Shown one piece after another: positions 9,449 to 19,295 of a stretch of DNA of 64,000 nucleotides. The notes below the pieces were generated by a model, which was not told the origin of the DNA, searched no databases, and worked only from the letters and a program-made list of their open reading frames with translations. Position numbers and translations under genes: made by a program. Source of the DNA: Clostridium ragsdalei P11 (GTDB lineage Bacteria > Bacillota > Clostridia > Clostridiales > Clostridiaceae). Numbering within the stretch: the stretch's first letter is position 1; every line of letters starts with the position of its first letter. The stretch is from positions 62,001-126,000 of the forward strand of contig NZ_LROS01000022.1 of NCBI RefSeq assembly GCF_001675165.1. The letters run 5' to 3'.

Positions 9449-9506
9449 AGTTGAAGGTTCAACTTTAATATGTTACTATTAATGTAATATAGTTGAACTT
9501 TCAACT
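9449..9506 (+). promoter_or_regulatory. marR promoter flanked by two near-identical palindromic operators
   Basis: Two 16-bp palindromes, AGTTGAAGGTTCAACT (9449-9464) and AGTTGAACTTTCAACT (9491-9506), share the form AGTTGAA-NN-TTCAACT. Their centres are 42 bp apart, four helical turns. The promoter candidate is -35 TTGAAG (9451-9456), a 17-bp spacer and -10 TACTAT (9474-9479). Operator 1 therefore covers the -35 and operator 2 lies just after the likely start site. This is what autorepression by the MarR protein encoded at 9530 would need. Confidence 0.7.
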
Positions 9507-9529
9507 AGTGTTTAAGGAGGTGAAAGGTT

Positions 9530-9979
9530 ATGGAAATCTTACATAGTCAAATATTAAGGGAAATAGGAGGTCTATCCCGCTGTGTCCAGTCTATAAGTGA
9601 TTTGAAATTTAAAGAAATAAACCTTCAAAAAGGTCAATTTACATTTTTAACAAGAATATGTGAAAATGCTGGAATTAATCAAATTGACTTATCAAATCTT
9701 TTAAAAGTAGACAAAACTACAACAACAAAAGCCGTACAGAAACTCATTGAGGCTGGATATATAAATAAAAAAAAGGATGATATTGATAAAAGAATGTGGC
9801 GACTTTATCCAAAAAAAAAGGCATTAGATATATATCCATTTATCATTGAGGAAGAAAACAAACATATACAAATTTGTTTCCATAACTTTAGCAGCGAAGA
9901 AAAAGAATTTGTCTATAAATTAGTTAAGAAAATGAGAGAAAACATTGAAAATCATTGGAAAGAAATAAAAAATTCTTAG
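9530..9979 (+). CDS. MarR-family transcriptional regulator
   Basis: A 149-aa winged-helix regulator. The DNA-reading region GINQIDLSNLLKVDKTTTTKAVQKLIEAGYI (about residues 45-75) and the wing KKDDIDKRMWRLYPKKKA follow the MarR pattern, with dimerisation helices at both ends. It starts with ATG after AAGGAGG. It is the first gene of a pair with a GNAT acetyltransferase 11 bp downstream, and two matched palindromes upstream probably form its own operator. MarR proteins commonly respond to small phenolic or fatty acid ligands or to oxidation; the ligand here is unknown. Confidence 0.9.
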   Translation: MEILHSQILREIGGLSRCVQSISDLKFKEINLQKGQFTFLTRICENAGINQIDLSNLLKVDKTTTTKAVQKLIEAGYINKKKDDIDKRMWRLYPKKKALDIYPFIIEEENKHIQICFHNFSSEEKEFVYKLVKKMRENIENHWKEIKNS

Positions 9980-9990
9980 GAGTGATACTT

Positions 9991-10491
9991 GTGATAAGAA
10001 AAGCAACTATGGAAGATATAAAGGATATTATGGAAATCATAAGAAAAACTATTATAGAAATGCGTACTTATAACAATACTCAATGGGATGAAAATTACCC
10101 TCAAAAAAAAGATTTTGTTGATGATATTCAAAATGAAAATTTAGTTGTAGTAGAGAGGAACGAAAAATTAATTGGTTTCCTGTGCATCAATAAAATAGAA
10201 CCAGCTGAATACAATGGATTAAATTGGTCATTAAATGAAGATTGTTTGGTTCTTCATAGAATGTCAGTTAGCCCGAATTATAGAAGATGCGGAATTGCCA
10301 CTGAATTAATGAAATTTACAGAAGACCTTGCTCTAAAAAATAATATAAAATATTTAAAAACAGATACTTATTCAGTAAATGCAAAGATGCAAGCTCTTTT
10401 TAAAAAATGCAGTTATAATTTTGTTGGAGAAATCCACTTTAATGGAAAAGAAAAGCCATTCTACTGCTATGAAAAAATATTAAGCAAATAG
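9991..10491 (+). CDS. GNAT-family N-acetyltransferase
   Basis: A 166-aa GNAT protein. The acetyl-CoA motif A is LHRMSVSPNYRRCGIATELMKFTEDLA, and the following segment LKTDTYSVNAKMQALFKKCSYNFVGEI is the usual motif B region. An earlier in-frame ATG at 9955 would overlap marR by 25 bp without a ribosome site. The GTG at 9991 has TAGGAG with good spacing, so I start there (IRKATMEDIKDIMEII). It is in one transcription unit with marR. The substrate (amine, amino acid or antibiotic) is unknown. Confidence 0.85.
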   Translation: MIRKATMEDIKDIMEIIRKTIIEMRTYNNTQWDENYPQKKDFVDDIQNENLVVVERNEKLIGFLCINKIEPAEYNGLNWSLNEDCLVLHRMSVSPNYRRCGIATELMKFTEDLALKNNIKYLKTDTYSVNAKMQALFKKCSYNFVGEIHFNGKEKPFYCYEKILSK

Positions 10492-10572
10492 AGCACATTC
10501 AATTAGAAATTGATATAAATGAACTTTTTACACATACTACATTTAGAAAAGACATTTAATTGGGAGGAACAT

Positions 10573-11475
10573 ATGAATAAAAAAGAGCTTTTTTTAAGTA
10601 ATATAGAAAATGGACATAATGTAAAACTATCATTAATGGTAATGAAAATAATATTTAAAGATGCTTCTAAGATTGTATGTATATTAGCCGATAAAAGTGG
10701 AGAAATAAAAGCTAATATGCCAAATAAAAATGAAAATATTACACAAGGAACAGTACTCGAGGCTGAAGGAATTAAAAGTAATATTCTAGATATAAAGGAC
10801 TATAAACTAATTTGTGATTATAATATTTCAGATTATCTTCCAACCGCAAAAAGGCCTATTGAAGATATTATGGAGGAAATTGAACTGTATACAAATAAAT
10901 ATATTATTTCTAAAGAAGCTAGAACTTTAAACGATTATTTTTTTAAAGATGAACTATTTCTAGATAAATTTAAAAGAGGAATAGGTGGTGTTTCCATGCA
11001 TCATAATTATATAGGAGGCCTTGCAGAACATACCTTAAACGTTATGTATTTAACTGCTGTGCTTTGTGAAAGGTATAACTGCAGGAGAACAGAAATGGCA
11101 ATGTTAGCAGCAAAACTCCACGACATTGGAAAAGTTTATGAATTGTATTATGATGGCCCTTTTAAATATACTCTTAGAGGAGAAATGGAAGGTCATATTG
11201 TTATTGGAGTAGAGTTATTAGATAAAGCTATTAGGGAAAATCCTACACTGTATTCAGAGGATTTTATAATGAGAATAAAAGGCTGTATTGTTCAGCATCA
11301 TGGAAAACTTGAATTTGGTTCTCCAAGAGAAATGAAAACAGAAGAATCATTTATAGTTAACTATGCTGATTCCATAGATGCTACTATGAATAAGATTTGT
11401 CAGATAAAGGATGAAACTGAACCTGATAATTGGTCAGAATTTGATAGAAGAATTCAAACAAAATTATACTTATAA
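10573..11475 (+). CDS. OB-fold/HD-domain nuclease or phosphohydrolase, YhaM-like
   Basis: A 300-aa protein. The N-terminal 90 residues resemble an OB-fold nucleic-acid binding domain (IVCILADKSGEIKANM). The rest is an HD domain with HHNYIGGLAEHTLNV, the AAKLHDIGKV metal site, QHHGKLEFGSP and NYADSIDATMNK. This is the layout of YhaM/CBF1 3'-to-5' exonucleases, though proteins without proven nuclease activity share it. The in-frame ATG at 10519 lacks a ribosome site; the ATG at 10573 has GGGAGG and gives the usual family start, so it is preferred. Confidence 0.82.
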   Translation: MNKKELFLSNIENGHNVKLSLMVMKIIFKDASKIVCILADKSGEIKANMPNKNENITQGTVLEAEGIKSNILDIKDYKLICDYNISDYLPTAKRPIEDIMEEIELYTNKYIISKEARTLNDYFFKDELFLDKFKRGIGGVSMHHNYIGGLAEHTLNVMYLTAVLCERYNCRRTEMAMLAAKLHDIGKVYELYYDGPFKYTLRGEMEGHIVIGVELLDKAIRENPTLYSEDFIMRIKGCIVQHHGKLEFGSPREMKTEESFIVNYADSIDATMNKICQIKDETEPDNWSEFDRRIQTKLYL

Positions 11476-11615
11476 ATAAAAGAAACGATATAAATTTAAA
11501 ATATTCATCCAATTTTGATCACCTAAAAGCCCTCTAAATAATTATATTATCTAGGGGGTAACATATTTTCTAAAAATAATGCTATTTTCTCATTTAATTT
11601 TATTGCATTATTTGT

Positions 11616-11643
11616 GTTTATTTTACAAATATGTAAAATAAAC
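11616..11643. terminator. Perfect 11-bp hairpin between converging genes
   Basis: GTTTATTTTAC / GTAAAATAAAC around the loop AAATAT, between the HD-domain gene (stop 11475) and the zinc-ribbon gene (stop 11654). It is AT-rich with no clean T run, so its termination strength is uncertain. Confidence 0.45.
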
Positions 11644-11653
11644 AGGTGTACTT

Positions 11654-11926
11654 CTACGCTTCATATTTTTGTTTTAAACTCTCCATTATTTCTCTATTCT
11701 GCGCAACGATACCATTCATCTTTTTCTGCAGCTTCTGTATATCTTTAATATTTTCTCTTACCTTAGCATCTTCATAAAATGAAGTATATTTTTTTTTACA
11801 ATGTGGACATTCAAAATAAGTCCTTCTAACACTATCATTTACCCAATCTGTTTCTAGTTTTTCTATTCTAAATGTTTTTCCACAATCATCACAATGAACT
11901 TCAATTCCTTTTAAAGTATTTTTCAT
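11654..11926 (-). CDS. Small zinc-ribbon protein with C-terminal coiled coil
   Basis: A 90-aa protein. Two CxxC pairs, CDDCGKTF near residue 12 and CPHCKKKYTSF near residue 40, should bind one zinc. The last 40 residues (DIQKLQKKMNGIVAQNREIMESLKQKY) are a charged amphipathic helix likely to form a coiled coil. The start ATG has AGGAGG. It lies just downstream of a 41-aa gene and smpB on the same strand. I do not recognise a characterised family member, and no function is assigned. Confidence 0.75.
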   Translation of the reverse strand: MKNTLKGIEVHCDDCGKTFRIEKLETDWVNDSVRRTYFECPHCKKKYTSFYEDAKVRENIKDIQKLQKKMNGIVAQNREIMESLKQKYEA

Positions 11927-11947
11927 AACATCCCTCCTAGAATTAGA

Positions 11948-12073
11948 CTAATCTTCTTTATCCTTATTTTTCTCTTCTTTACTATCACTAATTTTTTCTT
12001 CATCTTTATTAAGTAAATATCTGAAATCAGTTAAGTCCTTATTTTTACCTCTGCCTCCATTTTTGCGTCCCAA
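11948..12073 (-). CDS. 41-aa basic/acidic small protein
   Basis: TTG start at 12073 with the strong site GGGAGGTGG eight bases upstream, and stop TAG at 11948. The peptide starts MGRKNGGRGKNKDLTDF, basic and Gly-rich, and ends in a Lys/Glu/Asp-rich tail. Strong translation signals and a tight fit between the zinc-ribbon gene (20 bp downstream) and smpB support a real gene. It is overlooked easily because of its size and TTG start. The function is unknown. Confidence 0.65.
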   Translation of the reverse strand: MGRKNGGRGKNKDLTDFRYLLNKDEEKISDSKEEKNKDKED

Positions 12074-12276
12074 ATAAACCACCTCCCAATTTATACTTAT
12101 GTCCATATCTATAGTATAACCTATAGATACAATTAATACTACAATTCATAATTTCAACTAACCTAGGAAATTCTTTAAGTAACCAATAAACATTTAAAAA
12201 CTCAGTAAAAAATATCAAAAAAGAAATCATATTCACTGAAATATGATTCCTTAACTATTTTATATGACTACCTACC

Positions 12277-12750
12277 CTAATATTTAGATCTCTCTTTCAT
12301 CTGTCTATCTATATCCCTTTTAGCAGCTCTCTCCAGCATTGTATTTCTTTTATCGTAGTTTTTCTTTCCCTTTGCTACTGCCAAATTTACTTTTACCCTA
12401 CCATATTTAAGGTAAAGAGACATTGGCACAAGAGTATATCCCTGCTGGGCTGTATATTGCTGCAATTTAATTATCTCATTTTTATGAAGAAGTAATTTTC
12501 TATTTCTTAATGGATCCTTATTAAAAATATTTCCTTGTTCATAAGGACTAATATGCATATTACATATAAATATCTCACCATTTCTTATTTCAGCATAGCT
12601 ATCTTTTAAATTACATTTACCTTCTCTTATAGATTTAACTTCTGTTCCAACCAGTTCTATTCCAGCTTCCATGGATTCTTCAATAAAATAATCATGCCTT
12701 GCCTTTCTATTTTCTGCAAGAGTCTTATTACTAGACTTTTTATTAGTCAA
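12277..12750 (-). CDS. smpB: SsrA-binding protein SmpB
   Basis: A 157-aa protein with the complete SmpB pattern: [29 protein letters not shown] at the N-terminus, the [17 protein letters not shown] segment, and a basic tail ([27 protein letters not shown]). It binds tmRNA and delivers it to stalled ribosomes. The start is TTG at 12750 with AAAGGGG about ten bases upstream; a nearby ATG is out of frame. It follows rnr by 33 bp on the same strand, the conserved secG-rnr-smpB order of Firmicutes, linking tmRNA tagging with RNase R decay. No ssrA gene is visible nearby. Confidence 0.96.
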   Translation of the reverse strand: MTNKKSSNKTLAENRKARHDYFIEESMEAGIELVGTEVKSIREGKCNLKDSYAEIRNGEIFICNMHISPYEQGNIFNKDPLRNRKLLLHKNEIIKLQQYTAQQGYTLVPMSLYLKYGRVKVNLAVAKGKKNYDKRNTMLERAAKRDIDRQMKERSKY

Positions 12751-12783
12751 AGCATCCCATCCCCTTTCATAACGTCTGTTTAC

Positions 12784-14922
12784 CTAGTCCCCATTTTCTT
12801 CATCATCTATTTCCTTTACCACTTCAAAATATATCTCATGAGCGAACATATCAACTTTTAATACTCGAATTTTTATCTCATCACCTAATTTATAAATGTT
12901 TCTGTTTCTCTCCCCTACAAGGCTTAAATGTTTTTCATCATATACATAATAGTCATCTTCCAAAGTACTCATATGAACTAATCCTTCTATCGTATTTGGA
13001 AGTTCTACAAACATTCCGAAATTAGTAACTGAAGATATTATTCCTTGAAATTCTTCCCCAATTCTTTTACTCATATATTCCGCCTTTTTAAGATCATCTA
13101 CTTCTCTTTCAGCGTCTTGAGCAACTCTTTCCATTTCAGAAGATTGTTTTGCAGCATAGTCTACTTCTTTTACCAATGTTTTTATTCTATTATCAGTTAA
13201 CCTACCATTTATAAATTCTTTAATAATTCTATGAATAATTAAGTCAGGGTATCTTCTTATAGGCGATGTAAAATGACAGTAGTATCTAGCTGCCAGTCCA
13301 AAATGGCCCACACACTCCGATGAATATCTGGCCTGTTTCATAGAACGGAGTAGCAAAGTACTCACCACAATCTCTTCTTTTTTACCCTTTACTTTTTCTA
13401 TAATATCCTGTAGGGCTTTAGGATGGACTTCCTGCCCCCATTTTATCACATATCCTAAATTATGTACAAACTCATTAAAATGCATTAATTTTTCCTCATC
13501 AGGGTCTTCATGTATCCTATATACAAAAGGTAAATTGGTCCAAAACATATGCTCAGCTATAGTTTCATTGCACACCAACATAAACTCTTCTATTATCCTG
13601 TTAGATATTCCCCTTTCATAAGGCTCAATCTTTACAGGCACACCTAAGTCATCTAAAATTATCTTGCATTCTTGAAAGTCAAAATCTATAGCTCCTCTTC
13701 CCGTTCTCTTTTTGTTTAAAATTTTACACAATTCTTCCATCAAATTAAACATGTTCACTAAATAACTATACTTTTCCATAGTCTCAGCATCTTTATCTCT
13801 TAGTATTTTTGTTACGTCAGTATAGGTCATCCTCTCATTGCTTCTAATTACACTTTCCACAACATTATGCTGTACTACTTTGCCAGTTTTATCTATTTCC
13901 ATGAGACAGCTCAATGTTAGTCTATCTGTATTAGGATTTAAACTACAAATACCATTTGAAAGTTTCTTAGGAAGCATAGGTATAACTCTATCTATAAGGT
14001 AAACAGAAGTTCCTCTCTTCAATGCCTCTTTATCTAATGGATTTTTTTCCCTTACATAGTTGGATACGTCGGCTATATGGACACCTAAGGAGTAATTTCC
14101 ATTTGGCAATTTACTTAAGGATATAGCATCATCTAGATCCTTAGCATCTTCTCCATCTATTGTAACTGTAAGTAAATCTCTTAAGTCAGTTCTTCTATCA
14201 TACTCATCCTTTGGAATTTCTTCAGATATATTTTCAACATATTGCTGAACTTTTATAGGAAACTCTTCAGGTAAGTTATTCTTTTTTATTATGGTCAATA
14301 TGTCTATTCCCTTTTCTCCTTTTTTACCTAATATATTTATTATCTTCCCCTCTGGATTTCTTCTTTTTTCAGGCCACTCAGTTATTTCTGCAACTACCAC
14401 ATCACCTGTTTGGGCACTTTTTCTACATTCCTTAGGTATAAATATATCTTGATATATACGCTTTTCTTCTGGTACCACAAATCCAAAATTTGTACTGTCT
14501 TCAAACGTGCCTATAACTACTTTATTGGCTCTTTCTAATACTCTTATAATTTCTCCTTCACATTTTTTACCTTTATCTTCCATCTTCGTTACCTTTACTA
14601 CTACTTTATCGCCATTCATGGCGCCATTTAAATAGGAAGATGGAACAAATACATCTGCTCCTTCATTTTCTGGTATAACGAAACCATATCCTTTTTGATG
14701 TCCCTGAAACTTACCTGTTACAAGTCCCATTCTATCCGGTATTCCATATCTTTTTCTGCGTGTTTTAACTACCAATCCTTCCTTTTCCAAGTCATCCAAT
14801 ACCTTTTTAAAATCTTTTGCTTCAGCCTTTGTTACAGAAAATATGCTCTCTAATTCCCTTATATTCATAGGCTTATAAGCCTGTTCTTCCATAAAATTTA
14901 TAATTGCTTCTTTTATATTCAT
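12784..14922 (-). CDS. rnr: Ribonuclease R
   Basis: A 712-aa 3'-to-5' exoribonuclease of the RNB family. In order: an N-terminal helix-turn-helix region (to about residue 65), cold-shock-type OB domains (GLVTGKFQGHQKGYGFVIPE, then GTFEDSTNFGFVVPE), the RNB catalytic domain with DAKDLDDAISL and HIADVSNYV (metal-binding Asp residues), and a C-terminal S1 domain (GEEFQGIISSVTNFGMFVELPNTIEGLVHMS). It degrades structured RNA and, in trans-translation, non-stop mRNA. The ATG has GGTGG upstream. It is about 300 bp downstream of secG and 33 bp upstream of smpB. Confidence 0.97.
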   Translation of the reverse strand: MNIKEAIINFMEEQAYKPMNIRELESIFSVTKAEAKDFKKVLDDLEKEGLVVKTRRKRYGIPDRMGLVTGKFQGHQKGYGFVIPENEGADVFVPSSYLNGAMNGDKVVVKVTKMEDKGKKCEGEIIRVLERANKVVIGTFEDSTNFGFVVPEEKRIYQDIFIPKECRKSAQTGDVVVAEITEWPEKRRNPEGKIINILGKKGEKGIDILTIIKKNNLPEEFPIKVQQYVENISEEIPKDEYDRRTDLRDLLTVTIDGEDAKDLDDAISLSKLPNGNYSLGVHIADVSNYVREKNPLDKEALKRGTSVYLIDRVIPMLPKKLSNGICSLNPNTDRLTLSCLMEIDKTGKVVQHNVVESVIRSNERMTYTDVTKILRDKDAETMEKYSYLVNMFNLMEELCKILNKKRTGRGAIDFDFQECKIILDDLGVPVKIEPYERGISNRIIEEFMLVCNETIAEHMFWTNLPFVYRIHEDPDEEKLMHFNEFVHNLGYVIKWGQEVHPKALQDIIEKVKGKKEEIVVSTLLLRSMKQARYSSECVGHFGLAARYYCHFTSPIRRYPDLIIHRIIKEFINGRLTDNRIKTLVKEVDYAAKQSSEMERVAQDAEREVDDLKKAEYMSKRIGEEFQGIISSVTNFGMFVELPNTIEGLVHMSTLEDDYYVYDEKHLSLVGERNRNIYKLGDEIKIRVLKVDMFAHEIYFEVVKEIDDEENGD

Positions 14923-15034
14923 TTTTTCACCACCTACTATTATCTTGACTTAATTATGGTAAAAATATTCAATATTACCCAAATTTTTTATTTAAAATAA
15001 TAATATATTATACCTACACTATAAGTCAATAACC

Positions 15035-15165
15035 TATAGAATTTATTTCGTAACTTAAAAATCAACTTACACGTAGGCATGCTTTTACAATTCAAAATAT
15101 TAACGAGCTGAAGGTTGTAAAAAATATCCGGAGTATAAGTTGATTTTTCGTTTAGAAACTCTACA
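15035..15165. repeat. Short member of the intergenic hairpin family (core deleted)
   Basis: It fills most of the secG-rnr gap (14923-15218). The left arm around 15057-15090 (AAAAATCAACTTACACGTAG and on) pairs with the right arm around 15110-15148 (ending CCGGAGTATAAGTTGATTTTT). The right flank TTTAGAAACTCTACA is the end sequence seen in the longer copies at 26 and 39 kb. The central TGAGGTACGAG loop is missing, so this is an internally deleted copy. No gene is seen in this gap. Confidence 0.75.
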
Positions 15166-15218
15166 CAAAAAAATAAATAGAGCAACATATACCCTATTTA
15201 TACAAACTGCTATCTAAA

Positions 15219-15452
15219 TTACTTTATGAAATTTTGCACTACACATATAATTGCAAATAATATAGCTAGTATAACAGTTGTTCTTACTAACATTGCTTCT
15301 GAAGTCCTTGATTTATTTCTTGAATAAAAGCTTTCACCTGCTCCACCAGATATAAGTCCACTCAACCCGTTAGTTTTACCTGGCTGCATCAGCACAACTG
15401 CTATAAGCATAACTCCAATTATCAGCTGTAAAATTACTAAAAAAATGTGCAT
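15219..15452 (-). CDS. secG: Preprotein translocase subunit SecG
   Basis: A 77-aa protein with two hydrophobic helices (FLVILQLIIGVMLIAVVLMQPG and MLVRTTVILAILFAIICVV) joined by a Gly/Ser-rich loop (SGLISGGAGESFYSRNKSRT), the standard SecG layout. It assists SecYE in protein export. The start ATG has AGGAGG. It lies 120 bp downstream of eno, after a strong terminator, and before rnr, as in many Firmicutes. Confidence 0.95.
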   Translation of the reverse strand: MHIFLVILQLIIGVMLIAVVLMQPGKTNGLSGLISGGAGESFYSRNKSRTSEAMLVRTTVILAILFAIICVVQNFIK

Positions 15453-15540
15453 AGGTAATTTCCTCCTACATATTGCATTTTAAATTAACACATATACTAT
15501 ATTAACATATGTATCTAATAATTTCAATTTACTATTTTTT

Positions 15541-15572
15541 AAAAAACCCGGTGTTTTTACACCGGGCTCTTT
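15541..15572 (-). terminator. Intrinsic terminator of the glycolytic operon
   Basis: On the minus strand, directly after the eno stop: CCCGGTGT / ACACCGGG (8 bp, loop AAAA) followed by a run of six T. The plus strand also carries T-rich sequence, but no plus-strand gene needs it here. Confidence 0.93.
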
Positions 15573-15573
15573 T

Positions 15574-16884
<1,311 letters not shown>

Positions 16885-16966
16885 CTATGTAAAACAACGG
16901 TTTTTTCACTCCCTTCATTTCTTATTTTAATTTTATATACATATTTAAAAAATCAGCTAGTTAAGT

Positions 16967-18502
16967 TTAATCTTTTAATATGAGACTTTTACCTGTCATT
17001 TCTGAAGGCTTTTCTAGTCCCATAACATCAAGTATTGTAGGAGAAATATCTGCTAATATCCCATCTTGTCTCAAAGATTTTGAGTTATTTGATACAAATA
17101 AAAATGGGACTTCATTTGTAGTATGTGCTGTCATAGGACTTCCTGTAGAATAATTTGTCATTTGCTCACAATTTCCATGATCTGCTGTTATAAATACTGT
17201 TCCATCTTTTTCTAAAACTTCATCTACAATTTTCCCCAAACATTCATCTACTACTTCTACTGCTTTTTTTGCAGCCTCAAATTTTCCCGTATGACCTACC
17301 ATATCAGGATTAGCAAAATTTAATATTATAGTATCATATTTATCCTGATTTAGTTCATTTAACACTTCACTTGTTACCTCTCTAGCACTCATTTCAGGCT
17401 TTAAATCATAAGTGGCAACTTTAGGTGAAGGAATGAGATCTCTATCCTCATTTTCATTTGGTTTTTCAACTCCACCATTGAAGAAAAAAGTTACATGAGC
17501 ATATTTCTCAGTTTCTGCTATTCTAAGTTGTCTCTTTCCTTTACTGCTGAGATATTCTCCCAATGTATTTTTATGTAGTTCATTTTTAAAGGCTACATCC
17601 ACATTTTCCAGAGTAGAATCATATTCTGTCATAGTTACAAATTCAATATTTAAATTATTTCTTTTAAATCCTTTAAATATCTTATCATTTATAGCTCGTG
17701 TAAGCTGCCTTGCCCTATCAGGTCTAAAGTTAAAAAATATTATAGAATCTTCATCTTTTATAGTAGCAATTGGATTTCCACGTTCTTCAATTACTGTTGG
17801 AATTATAAATTCATCGGTCTTACCATCTTCATAGGAATTTTGGACTGCTTCCAAGGCACTCTTTGCTTTTTTTCCTTGACCATATACAAGTGCATTATAT
17901 GCAAGCTCCACCCTTTCCCATCTATTGTCTCTGTCCATAGCATAGTACCTTCCCGATACTGTTGCTATCTCTCCAATTCCTATTTGCTTTATGTAACTTT
18001 CCATATCTTTTATATAGGATCCAGCAGAGGAAGGAGGTACATCCCTTCCATCAGTAAACGCATGAATATATACGTCCTCTAGACCTTTTTCCTTGGCTAA
18101 TTTGAGAAGTCCTTTCAAATGATCCGTATGAGAATGTACACCCCCTGGTGATAAAAGTCCCAAAAGATGGAGGGATGAATTATTTTTAAGACAGTTATCC
18201 ATAGCTTTATTTAGAGCTTCATTTTTGAAAAAATCCCTTTCTTCTATGGACTTTGTAATTCTAGTCAGTGCTTGATACACAATTCTTCCTGCACCTATAT
18301 TTAGATGTCCAACTTCAGAATTGCCCATCTGTCCTTCTGGAAGACCTACACTTAATCCACTAGCTCCTAACTCAGTATGAGGATAACTTTTATAGTATTT
18401 ATCAAAATTAGGTTTATGGGCTGCTTTAATTGCATTTCCCTCTGTTTTTTCAGATATTCCAAAACCATCTAATATCATAAGCATTACTGGTTTCTTTTTC
18501 AT
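16967..18502 (-). CDS. gpmI: 2,3-bisphosphoglycerate-independent phosphoglycerate mutase
   Basis: A 511-aa Mn-dependent mutase of the alkaline phosphatase superfamily, interconverting 3- and 2-phosphoglycerate. It has the LMILDGFGI metal site, the phosphorylated serine in GQMGNSEVGHLNIGAGR, and C-terminal metal residues in ITADHGNCEQM and GSPMTAHTTNEVPF. The TTG at 18514 lies within the ribosome site itself; the ATG at 18502 has GGAGG five bases upstream and is used. It sits between tpiA (25 bp upstream) and eno. Confidence 0.97.
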   Translation of the reverse strand: MKKKPVMLMILDGFGISEKTEGNAIKAAHKPNFDKYYKSYPHTELGASGLSVGLPEGQMGNSEVGHLNIGAGRIVYQALTRITKSIEERDFFKNEALNKAMDNCLKNNSSLHLLGLLSPGGVHSHTDHLKGLLKLAKEKGLEDVYIHAFTDGRDVPPSSAGSYIKDMESYIKQIGIGEIATVSGRYYAMDRDNRWERVELAYNALVYGQGKKAKSALEAVQNSYEDGKTDEFIIPTVIEERGNPIATIKDEDSIIFFNFRPDRARQLTRAINDKIFKGFKRNNLNIEFVTMTEYDSTLENVDVAFKNELHKNTLGEYLSSKGKRQLRIAETEKYAHVTFFFNGGVEKPNENEDRDLIPSPKVATYDLKPEMSAREVTSEVLNELNQDKYDTIILNFANPDMVGHTGKFEAAKKAVEVVDECLGKIVDEVLEKDGTVFITADHGNCEQMTNYSTGSPMTAHTTNEVPFLFVSNNSKSLRQDGILADISPTILDVMGLEKPSEMTGKSLILKD

Positions 18503-18527
18503 CTTTTCCTCCAAAATACAATAAAAT

Positions 18528-19274
18528 TTAGTAATTAACTATTTTTGCAAAGTCTTCTGACTTTAAGCTAGCTCCTCCAACTAACGCTCCATCTATATCT
18601 GATTGTGCCATCTGAGCTTTAATTGTAGCCGGTTTCACAGAACCACCATATTGAATTCTTGTTTTCTCCGCTGTTTCACTGCCGTACATTTTGGCAATTA
18701 CACTTCTAATATAAGCTATAGTATCATTTGCCTGTTTGTCTGTAGCAGTTTTTCCCGTACCTATAGCCCATATTGGCTCGTATGCTACAACTAATTTTTC
18801 CACCTGACTTTTTTCAAGTCCTGCAAGATCAATCTTTATCTGTTTCCCTAAAACTTCTTCTGTTACATCTGATTCTCTTTCTTCTAAAGTCTCTCCACAA
18901 CAAACTATAGGATTTATATCATATTCAAAAGCTTTTTTCACTTTTTTATTAATTGACTCGTCTGTCTCATTAAAATATTGTCTTCTTTCACTGTGCCCAA
19001 TTATTACAAAATCTATTCCAATATCCTTAAGCATATTAGGAGCTACTTCTCCAGTGTACGCACCACTTTCTTCATAGTGCATATTTTGTGCTCCTACTTT
19101 TATGTTACTTCCCTTTACTGCTTTGACAACTGCATCTAGACAAACATAAGGAGGGCATACAACTACATCACATTTTGCATCACTTACTAGAGGTTTTAAC
19201 TCTTCAACCAACTTCAGTGCTTCAGTTACAGTTTTATTCATTTTCCAATTTCCAGCTATTATTGCCTTTCTCAT
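18528..19274 (-). CDS. tpiA: Triosephosphate isomerase
   Basis: A 248-aa TIM-barrel enzyme. It has the N-terminal GNWKMNKT (catalytic Lys), [11 protein letters not shown] (catalytic His), [17 protein letters not shown] (catalytic Glu) and the phosphate loop YGGSVKPAT. It is complete, with AAGGGAGG upstream of the ATG. It lies 21 bp after pgk and 25 bp before gpmI, in the glycolytic operon. Confidence 0.98.
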   Translation of the reverse strand: MRKAIIAGNWKMNKTVTEALKLVEELKPLVSDAKCDVVVCPPYVCLDAVVKAVKGSNIKVGAQNMHYEESGAYTGEVAPNMLKDIGIDFVIIGHSERRQYFNETDESINKKVKKAFEYDINPIVCCGETLEERESDVTEEVLGKQIKIDLAGLEKSQVEKLVVAYEPIWAIGTGKTATDKQANDTIAYIRSVIAKMYGSETAEKTRIQYGGSVKPATIKAQMAQSDIDGALVGGASLKSEDFAKIVNY

Positions 19275-19295
19275 ATAAATTACCTCCCTTTATTT

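Noticed and set aside
11538-11570. Possible terminator CCCTCTAAATAA / ATTATCTAGGGGG after the HD-domain gene
   Set aside because: Pairing is broken in the middle and no T run follows; the perfect hairpin at 11616 is the better candidate.
12045-12236. 63-aa open frame on the minus strand upstream of the 41-aa gene
   Set aside because: Overlaps the 41-aa gene and its ribosome site in another frame and has no ribosome site of its own.
14988-15188. 66-aa open frame in the secG-rnr gap
   Set aside because: It runs through the hairpin repeat copy and has no ribosome site; the repeat explains the sequence.
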